Source: Candidatus Omnitrophota bacterium (GTDB lineage Bacteria > Omnitrophota > Gorgyraeia > 2-01-FULL-45-10). Taken from it: 10,904 nucleotides of DNA. Each line of letters starts with the position of its first letter. The stretch's first letter is position 1. The stretch covers positions 1 to 10,904 of the forward strand of contig JAPLMI010000064.1 in assembly GCA_026387115.1 (NCBI GenBank), given 5' to 3'. The notes beneath the pieces were generated by a model. That model was given only the letters and a program-made list of their open reading frames with translations. It had not been told where the DNA came from and did no database searches. Position numbers and translations under genes: made by a program. This document shows, piece after piece, positions 6,944 through 10,904 of the stretch.

Positions 6944-6978
6944 GAAGATTTTGTGGGTCTGAAGCCCAAATCGTTTAG
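6933..6978 (-). repeat. Short attC-like imperfect palindrome
   Basis: CTAAAACG (6933-6940) and CGTTTAG (6972-6978) are complementary apart from one bulged A. Inside them TGGG and CCCA form a smaller stem around TCTGAAG. The nested arms with AAC/GTT ends recall integron attC sites, but the outer cores do not match the consensus GTTRRRY. Its right half is shared with the structured element at 9971-9987. Confidence 0.35.
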
Positions 6979-7006
6979 TGGTGGTGAGGGTTCTATTCGA
7001 ACCAAA
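6961..7006 (-). repeat. Direct-repeat copy A with tRNA 3'-end-like tail
   Basis: Positions 6961-6991 match 9971-10000 with about four mismatches and one gap (shared blocks GAAGCCC, CGTT and TGGTGGTGAGGGT). On the minus strand it reads like the 3' end of a tRNA: GGTTCGAAT T-loop, then ACCCTCACC and an encoded CCA ending at 6979. No 5' tRNA half with the matching GGTGAGG is found, and the T stem is mispaired, so this is a fragment and not a functional tRNA. Confidence 0.6.
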
Positions 7007-7057
7007 CTCACGCTGTTTTTCTGCCCCTGTGCGTCTCGACTCTCCATGGCTCGCGCC

Positions 7058-8359
7058 TTATTCAAATTCAATAATACGCCAAGCCGTATCCTCAAATGGC
7101 AGCACAATAGTTCCTGCCTTTGTGCAGGTTAAAATATAAACAGGATCGTTCAATAGAGATAAAGGTATCTTTAAAATTAAGCTATTATCCTCCTCGGTCA
7201 ATTGAACCTTCCCGCCATTTATCCTCTGCTTTCTGTCTTTAACGCTTAGGCCATTTAACCCTATATTAATAGCCAGCTTCGGCATTTTGGAAAATTCCAC
7301 ACCTTTTCTATGCCCGAGCAGAAAAATAGATATACCCAAGTCTTTCTCGTGTTTATTTTTTAACACCAACTTTATAAATAAATCATCGCCTTTGCGCGCA
7401 TATGCCAGGGTAGTCCCTGCGTTGCGCCATACGCTCTCCTTTGATAGTTTAATAACAGGGTAATCGCCGACAAGTTCGTTCCTTCTGGCAAAAGTGAATA
7501 GATAGGTTGGGTTATATTCATTCTCGCTTTTATAATACTTCATGGCATTGTGCTTCATCTTTATTTCCTCATTCGTCAATTCAATCCTTAGCCATGATAT
7601 TTCACCGCTTTTCAGCATATCAGGCGGTGCCAGTTCCAGATCCGGATGATACCCCCTTGGTTTCGGCCATCCCTTAACATGAACAAGGTACGGAAAGATG
7701 TCCGGCTTTGCTATCTCGCCTTCCAGATCCCATAGCGCTATTTGCAAAAATAAGTAGAGCGAGCGGTGGTCTCTATTAACGTCAACGGGGCTTGATACGA
7801 AGACTTTCGTCGGTTTAAAATCTCTTATAACTTTTTTCATGTCTTCCAAAATGCTTTCGCCGACATAAGGAGCCCCAGGCGATAGGCAGTTGGAATAAGG
7901 TACCTTGGATATTCGTGTCAGCATATATTTAAATGGCCTAGTATCACCCCAATATTTAAGCAGTATCTCCATCGTGCCAAAATCAGGATAGCCTAAAAAT
8001 ATGCAATCCTTCTCTGTCAGTCCCAACTTATTCAGCGCTTCGAGTGATTCTTTTCTTCTTACCTGTCCCATGTATATAAATTCGCCATGCCGTATCGTCA
8101 GTCTTTTCTCGTAAACTATAAAAGCAGGCTCGTTATGGTCGCCGTTAGTTAAGAATAGCACTTTTACTTTGGCCTTTGCTTTCAGTGCTTTTTGGATGAC
8201 ACCTCCAGTGGCCATTACCTCATCGTCCGGATGCGGGGCGAGAATCAGTATGCGGTCATTACTAGTAAATTGTTGCATTGGTTTAACATCTTGAGCAAAA
8301 CAAGGTAGGATTGAGAAAGTCAGGCAAAATAAGAATAGACAGGTACAATAGTATCTCAT
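7058..8359 (-). CDS. Secreted PIG-L/LmbE family deacetylase
   Basis: With ATG at 8359 the protein has 433 residues: a signal peptide (about 1-22, ending CFAQ), then a PIG-L/LmbE domain. The zinc-site motif is APHPDDE with His43, Asp45 (predicted base) and Asp46; the third ligand is probably His198 in NRDHRSLY. These enzymes are zinc-dependent and usually remove acetyl groups from N-acetylglucosamine-containing molecules; here the substrate would be outside the cytoplasm. The remaining ~200 residues (about 235-433) are a beta-rich extension with no family I recognise. An upstream TTG/GTG start is possible, but the ATG overlapping the transporter stop (ATGA) and the clean signal peptide favour 8359. 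It is probably co-translated with the half-size EamA transporter. Confidence 0.87.
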   Translation of the reverse strand: MRYYCTCLFLFCLTFSILPCFAQDVKPMQQFTSNDRILILAPHPDDEVMATGGVIQKALKAKAKVKVLFLTNGDHNEPAFIVYEKRLTIRHGEFIYMGQVRRKESLEALNKLGLTEKDCIFLGYPDFGTMEILLKYWGDTRPFKYMLTRISKVPYSNCLSPGAPYVGESILEDMKKVIRDFKPTKVFVSSPVDVNRDHRSLYLFLQIALWDLEGEIAKPDIFPYLVHVKGWPKPRGYHPDLELAPPDMLKSGEISWLRIELTNEEIKMKHNAMKYYKSENEYNPTYLFTFARRNELVGDYPVIKLSKESVWRNAGTTLAYARKGDDLFIKLVLKNKHEKDLGISIFLLGHRKGVEFSKMPKLAINIGLNGLSVKDRKQRINGGKVQLTEEDNSLILKIPLSLLNDPVYILTCTKAGTIVLPFEDTAWRIIEFE

Positions 8360-8781
8360 TTGAACGCAATCAATAACGCCCCGAAGCTCATAAGGATAAC
8401 CCCTCCCCACTGGTAAATACTCAGCCGTTCACCTAAAAATAAGACAGCAAGCACTACCGCGAAAAATAAGCTTAACTTATCAATCGGTGCGACAACGGAC
8501 GCCGGGCCGATTTGTAAAGCACGAAAATAGCAAATCCAAGAAAGCCCAGTCGCAATACCGGATAAAACAAGAAAGATCAGGCTCCTCGTATTTAACACAA
8601 ACGGATTGACCCATTCCCGTCGTATTATGACTAGTGGTATCAAGAACATGATTATAACGACCGTTCTTATTAGAGTCGCGGTGTTGGAAGGCAGTCCAAC
8701 CACACCTACCTTCGCGAGTACGGCCGTAAGTCCTGCAAATACCGCCGATCCTACTGCATAGATTTGCCAATTACTTAACAT
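8356..8781 (-). CDS. Half-size EamA/DMT family transporter
   Basis: The 141-aa product is a single EamA unit with about five hydrophobic helices (roughly residues 5-25, 33-53, 66-85, 92-111, 118-138). The strongest signature is LSWICYFRALQIGP, then SVVAPIDKLSLFF and LFLGERL. Typical EamA exporters have two such units in about 300 aa, so this one should work as a dimer; inner membrane export of a small metabolite is the usual role. I chose ATG at 8781 over the TTG at 8820 because MLSNWQIYAVG begins directly with the first helix. No strong ribosome site is seen for either. The stop overlaps the deacetylase start. A REP-like hairpin lies upstream. Confidence 0.85.
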   Translation of the reverse strand: MLSNWQIYAVGSAVFAGLTAVLAKVGVVGLPSNTATLIRTVVIIMFLIPLVIIRREWVNPFVLNTRSLIFLVLSGIATGLSWICYFRALQIGPASVVAPIDKLSLFFAVVLAVLFLGERLSIYQWGGVILMSFGALLIAFK

Positions 8782-8829
8782 GATTTTATCACAAATTCCA
8801 AAATCGTAAGCAAGCCACAAAGTACAAAG

Positions 8830-8880
8830 TAAGCGGGGACGGTTCTATTTTTCATCAATAAAATACAAACCGTCCCCTTA
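8830..8880. repeat. REP-like inverted repeat (GGGGACGGTT / AACCGTCCCC)
   Basis: Perfect 10-bp arms lie at 8835-8844 and 8868-8877, with a 23-nt AT-rich loop and partial TAAG/TTA extension. The sequence looks like the GGGGACGG hairpins that I remember as dispersed repeats linked to REP-associated (Y1/RAYT) transposases in many bacterial genomes; that link is from memory. No transposase is in the window. It separates the YHS cluster from the transporter pair. Confidence 0.7.
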
Positions 8881-8883
8881 TTC

Positions 8884-8906
8884 TCTTCGATATGCCTTAT
8901 CGAGGA
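8884..8906 (-). terminator. Hairpin just after the YHS gene (possible 3' end)
   Basis: TCTTCGATA (8884-8892) pairs with TATCGAGGA (8898-8906) through 9 bp including one G-U, with a 5-nt loop, starting 3 nt beyond the YHS stop codon. No U tract follows, so it may only stabilise the mRNA end or mark a factor-dependent stop. Confidence 0.35.
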
Positions 8907-8909
8907 TTA

Positions 8910-9191
8910 CTATTTCCCCGTCACTTCCTTATCAGCTATAGCAGAATACTTCTCGGGATCTGCCTTGAATGTAGCGGCGCACATCGGGCAGCACATGCCA
9001 TAACGTTTTCCGTTATATACGGAAAAGTTTTTGCCATCTACTTTTTGACCGCTTACCGGGCAGATCTTATTGCCCTCATCAGCAACAGAAGATACCTTTA
9101 TAGGCGTGGGCAACTTCTTTACCGCTTCCTGAGCAAAACATATTGAGCCAACAAAAGCTAATACGACAAGAATTCCAAGCATTTTCTTCAT
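8910..9191 (-). CDS. Exported YHS-like metal-binding protein
   Basis: The 93-aa protein has a signal peptide (1-20, ending CFAQ) and one YHS/TRASH-like domain: CPVSG (Cys44), then YNGKRYG, then MCCPMC (Cys67, Cys68, Cys71) and FKADPEKY. Classic YHS domains have CPVCGM; here the second Cys of the first pair is Ser47 while an extra Cys67 or Cys68 is available, so the metal site may be altered. YHS proteins bind metals such as copper and often accompany heavy-metal export. The ATG overlaps the stop of the lysine-rich gene as ATGA, so the two are coupled. The role is periplasmic by the signal peptide. Confidence 0.85.
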   Translation of the reverse strand: MKKMLGILVVLAFVGSICFAQEAVKKLPTPIKVSSVADEGNKICPVSGQKVDGKNFSVYNGKRYGMCCPMCAATFKADPEKYSAIADKEVTGK

Positions 9192-9406
9192 GGCACCATC
9201 TCCTTTTTCTTTGTTGATTTGTTTTTCTTTTGAACTTTTTTGCCAGATTTTTTCACCTTTGGCTTTACAGATTTCTTAGCAACGTCTTGTTTTTTATTTT
9301 CAGTTACTTTTGTCTGGTCGCTAGGCGCGGTAACGGATGCCCCTTCCGCAAAACACACCGAGCTCAATAATAACGCCGAGAACAAAAGAATGAGTAACTT
9401 TTTCAT
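9188..9406 (-). CDS. Small exported lysine-rich protein
   Basis: The 72-aa product has a clear signal peptide (residues 1-20, with LLILLFSALLLSS and ending CFAE), then a low-complexity tail very rich in Lys (KKSVKPKVKKSGKK and similar, to the end) with no cysteines or histidines. After cleavage it would be a strongly basic ~50-aa periplasmic peptide. I recognise no family. AAAGGA sits about 6 nt before the ATG. It overlaps the YHS gene by 4 nt and follows the 93-aa gene by 38 nt, so the three are likely one transcript. A role in binding acidic envelope polymers or in partnering the YHS protein is only a guess. Confidence 0.75.
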   Translation of the reverse strand: MKKLLILLFSALLLSSVCFAEGASVTAPSDQTKVTENKKQDVAKKSVKPKVKKSGKKVQKKNKSTKKKEMVP

Positions 9407-9444
9407 ATATTTCCTTTAGGTTTTTAATTAGTGAGTTAAAAAAT

Positions 9445-9726
9445 TTAAAACAATACAATCGGCGGAATGCGAGGCGGGGAATTTTCGTGTGTCCCTAAAT
9501 ATTGTATAAGAAATTGCTGCGGCAGCAAGACAAAAACAAGAGCTATGATAAACCAAGTAGAGAAATAGTCGTGATGATCAAAAATAACTTGGACAGGTAA
9601 GTCAAATGCCCCCGATATAAATTCTTTATCATTATCCGGGGTTTCCGCAGTAATGTTTTTCGTGCAGAGACACAAAGAAAGCGCTAATATACAAACTGAG
9701 ATTAGGCAGACAAGCCTTGGCTTCAT
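9445..9726 (-). CDS. Small membrane protein of unknown function
   Basis: The 93-aa protein begins with a hydrophobic signal or anchor (about residues 5-22), has an acidic exported middle (ETPDNDKEF), a His-His-Asp motif (about 51-53), a second hydrophobic helix (about 58-76, STWFIIALVFVLLP) and ends ENSPPRIPPIVLF. I cannot name its family. Small proteins ending with a proline-rich hydrophobic tail often sit beside heavy-metal efflux genes, and the YHS neighbour fits that, but this is an inference. A very good promoter sits directly upstream, and the start is supported by it. There is no ribosome site because the predicted transcript starts next to the ATG. Confidence 0.65.
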   Translation of the reverse strand: MKPRLVCLISVCILALSLCLCTKNITAETPDNDKEFISGAFDLPVQVIFDHHDYFSTWFIIALVFVLLPQQFLIQYLGTHENSPPRIPPIVLF

Positions 9727-9734
9727 AGATCTAC

Positions 9735-9763
9735 ATTATACACTTTGGCGTAATAACAAGCAA
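9735..9763 (-). promoter_or_regulatory. Promoter of the small exported-protein cluster, leaderless or nearly so
   Basis: On the minus strand, -35 TTGCTT (9763-9758), a 17-nt spacer and a perfect -10 TATAAT (9740-9735) are present. Only 8 nt separate the -10 from ATG at 9726, so the expected start site leaves at most a base or two of leader. Confidence 0.75.
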
Positions 9764-9800
9764 GATATATGCTATCGGTTATGCGAAAAATCTTTTCAGT

Positions 9801-9830
9801 TGGTGGTGGGGGATGGATTCGTCGTCCCGC
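9801..9830 (-). repeat. tRNA 3'-end-like fragment C
   Basis: TGGTGGTGGGGG followed by ATGGATTCG on the plus strand reads, on the minus strand, as a degenerate T-loop (CGAATCC) followed by an acceptor-like CCCCCACC and encoded CCA. It resembles the start of copies A and B, but the T arm does not close and no 5' half is present. Confidence 0.35.
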
Positions 9831-9860
9831 CTTCCATGCGCTAACGAATAACGGCGGGAC
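9824..9860. repeat. Inverted repeat GTCCCGCC / GGCGGGAC
   Basis: Perfect 8-bp arms (9824-9831 and 9853-9860) enclose a 21-nt loop containing GCGCTAACG. It lies between the tRNA-like fragment C and the 13-bp hairpin. Confidence 0.6.
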
Positions 9861-9863
9861 TCC

Positions 9864-9893
9864 TTAAAGGGAAACCCAATGGTTTCCCTTTAA
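9864..9893. repeat. Perfect 13-bp hairpin (possible bidirectional terminator)
   Basis: TTAAAGGGAAACC (9864-9876) and GGTTTCCCTTTAA (9881-9893) pair perfectly around a CAAT loop. The stem is strong enough to act as a terminator but neither side has a clear U tract, so the role is open. Confidence 0.6.
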
Positions 9894-9894
9894 A

Positions 9895-9984
9895 AACGTT
9901 CGGCCGCCAGGCCTGCTGTCTATTGCTTGGTGGCAGGGCGGAGGGCAAAAGCCGGACTACACTTTTGCCCGAAGCCCGAACGTT
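9895..9984. repeat. Nested attC-like palindromic element
   Basis: Outer arms AACGTTCGG (9895-9903) and CCGAACGTT (9976-9984) are perfectly complementary. Inside are GGGCAAAAG (9943-9951) / CTTTTGCCC (9962-9970) and a CCTGC/GCAGG stem. The layout of AAC-type and GTT-type ends around nested arms is what integron attC sites look like, but GTTATAT does not fully match GTTRRRY and no integron integrase is present. It may instead be a structured mobile-repeat remnant. Confidence 0.45.
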
Positions 9985-10016
9985 ATATGGTGGTGAGGGT
10001 GGGAGTTGAACCTACG
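9971..10016 (-). repeat. Direct-repeat copy B with tRNA 3'-end-like tail
   Basis: Positions 9971-10000 match 6961-6991 (see copy A). On the minus strand it reads GTAGG-TTCAACT-CCCAC, a T arm with one A-C mismatch, then a CCTCACC acceptor strand, A, and CCA ending at 9988. No complementary 5' acceptor strand was found within 90 nt, so it is a fragment of a tRNA 3' half. The 10020-10128 stretch beyond it is AT-rich and shows nothing else I can name. Confidence 0.6.
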
Positions 10017-10128
10017 ACATAATTCCTCCCCTCGCTACACCCTAATTCCTATTATTTCTATGAAAAAATATAACATAAGACTGCACAAATTGGAAGGTAA
10101 ATATCTGTTGTCAACTTAAAATGTATGC

Positions 10129-10603
10129 TTAAAATTTATGCGAAAAATGCGTTTTCCAATAAAAGCCCTTCTTCCGAATTTCCTTGTAGAGGCGTTTTCC
10201 TAAATCAAAATTGCTGCCGAAACTCGGCGTAAATACCGTACGGTATTTACGCCCGACGTATTCAAGCTTGTTAAAGTCGTCCTGTTTAACTAAAATAATG
10301 TGGGATTCGTGTTTTTTTGCCTAACAGATAAAAGAGGACTGTAAAGAAGGTACACATCTCGCGCTGGCCGGAACTTCCGGAGCCACCCACACCGATCACC
10401 TCTTTATCGCCATCATTTTTTCGAATAAACAGACTCTCAACAGGATTACGGTAATCAAATCTGTGCTCATCTCCGTTTTTCCAATATAGATTGGAGCGCC
10501 GGTGATATTCCATGCAAACGCGTTTTTTCGTCCAGCGTACCAGATTGAAGAATTCCTTGCGGCGCAATATTTTTATCGCTTGCGGGCGATAATGCGTATT
10601 CAT
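10129..10603 (-). pseudogene. Hypothetical gene split by a frameshift at an A7 run
   Basis: The first part runs from ATG at 10603 to a stop at 10286 (105 aa; MNTHYRPQAIKILRRKEFFN at the start, KNGDEHRFDYRNPVES in the middle, a GVGGSGSSG linker and a hydrophobic TVLFYLL). Dropping one A from the run of seven at 10318-10312 joins it to a second open frame continuing HESHIILVKQDDFNKLEYVG and ending IRKKGFYWKTHFSHKF at 10129. The joined product would have 157 aa and reads like one coherent protein. Either the gene is broken, the base count is a sequencing error, or the run is a slip site. I do not recognise the family. The second part contains a 28-bp palindrome. The ribosome site is weak. Confidence 0.45.
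10226..10253. repeat. Perfect 28-bp palindrome
   Basis: GGCGTAAATACCGT (10226-10239) is followed immediately by its exact reverse complement (10240-10253), with no loop. The centre is GTAC. It could be an operator for a dimeric regulator or an inserted palindrome; it lies within the second half of the frameshifted hypothetical gene. Confidence 0.85.
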
Positions 10604-10757
10604 AATATGCTCATCTATATCCTCATTCTCGACTTATGTAGGCGATACCGCACTTGCGGGCTGGCGCAAAGAAAATTTTGAGTAGGATAAAGGCCGAAAA
10701 CAGGTTTTATTACGTCATCTCTTGCCAGGATGAAACGCCGCTGGATTAAGTAGTCTG

Positions 10758-10904
10758 CTAGTTACCTTTTTTCTTTAGGCCGCCCTCATCTTCCGGGACT
10801 GACTCAAGAAGTCTGTAATCAAAATTGCTTTTGCATAACATTTTCATCGTTTCAGATATAAACAAAATGTGCTTCGCGCTTTTACTGTCTGGATTTACCC
10901 TTAG
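10758..10904 (-). CDS. C-terminal fragment of an unknown gene (cut by window edge)
   Basis: An open frame enters from the right edge and ends with TAG at 10758, giving the last 48 residues (LRVNPDSKSAKHILFISETM, then a CKSNFDYRLLESVPEDE segment and a GGLKKKGN tail). The soluble, balanced composition and a lysine-rich end look like a genuine protein C-terminus, but 48 residues are not enough to name it. The 154 bases between it and the next ATG (10604-10757) hold no gene or clear promoter that I can support; a small CCGCA/TGCGG hairpin lies near 10650. Confidence 0.45.
   Translation of the reverse strand, partial: LRVNPDSKSAKHILFISETMKMLCKSNFDYRLLESVPEDEGGLKKKGN

Noticed and set aside
6979..7060. 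Complete tRNA gene at copy A
   Set aside because: Only a 3'-half-like sequence is present; no GGTGAGG 5' acceptor strand, D arm or anticodon arm follows, and the T stem is mispaired.
9988..10075. Complete tRNA gene at copy B
   Set aside because: The T arm and CCA end are recognisable but nothing within 90 bases can supply the 5' acceptor strand or an anticodon stem.
10604..10757. Open frame of about 48 codons reading RRFILARDDVIKPVFG on the minus strand
   Set aside because: It has no start codon or ribosome site after its upstream stop, so a gene cannot be supported; it may be part of the decayed region.
9760..10904. CRISPR array or insertion sequence
   Set aside because: The repeats are different palindromes and not regularly spaced direct repeats, and no Cas or transposase reading frame is present.

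Overview
The window looks like a chromosomal segment of an uncultured Gram-negative bacterium. All credible genes lie on the minus strand. Several products carry signal peptides, AT and GC content is moderate, and short ATGA/GTGA overlaps between genes are frequent. The gene style (many PAS kinases and receiver-only regulators, a MoxR/DUF58/Bat cluster, dispersed REP-like hairpins) would suit a candidate phylum such as Omnitrophota, but that is an impression and not a demonstrated assignment.

Reading along the minus strand from the right: 10904-10129 is a decayed or accessory stretch with the tail of an unknown gene and a hypothetical gene split by a frameshift at a run of seven A. The 9990-9735 interval is a gene-free repeat patch with tRNA 3'-end-like fragments, stacked inverted repeats and a good promoter. 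This promoter reads into three small exported or membrane proteins (93 aa unknown, 72 aa lysine-rich, 93 aa YHS-like metal-binding). After a REP-like hairpin comes a coupled pair: a half-size EamA transporter and a secreted PIG-L/LmbE deacetylase. A second tRNA-3'-end-like copy at about 6961-7006 matches the one at 9971-10012, so a 3-kb segment is flanked by imperfect direct repeats.

Next comes an apparently leaderless AbiEii-like nucleotidyltransferase overlapping a 57-aa protein. This pair is followed by a soluble three-PAS histidine kinase and two tandem receiver-only response regulators, probably one signalling operon.

The left third begins with a strong promoter and tRNA-Gly(TCC), followed by two hairpins, then a receiver-only regulator, a MoxR ATPase, a DUF58 VWA-like protein, a BatD-like membrane protein and the first 25 codons of a BatA-like VWA protein. 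This is the classic MoxR/Bat layout with a response regulator placed in front.

Most of the window is recognisable. The parts I find least explained are the nucleotidyltransferase/57-aa pair, the tRNA-tail repeats with attC-like palindromes, the frameshifted gene carrying a perfect 28-bp palindrome, and the regulator fused by operon structure to the MoxR cluster.
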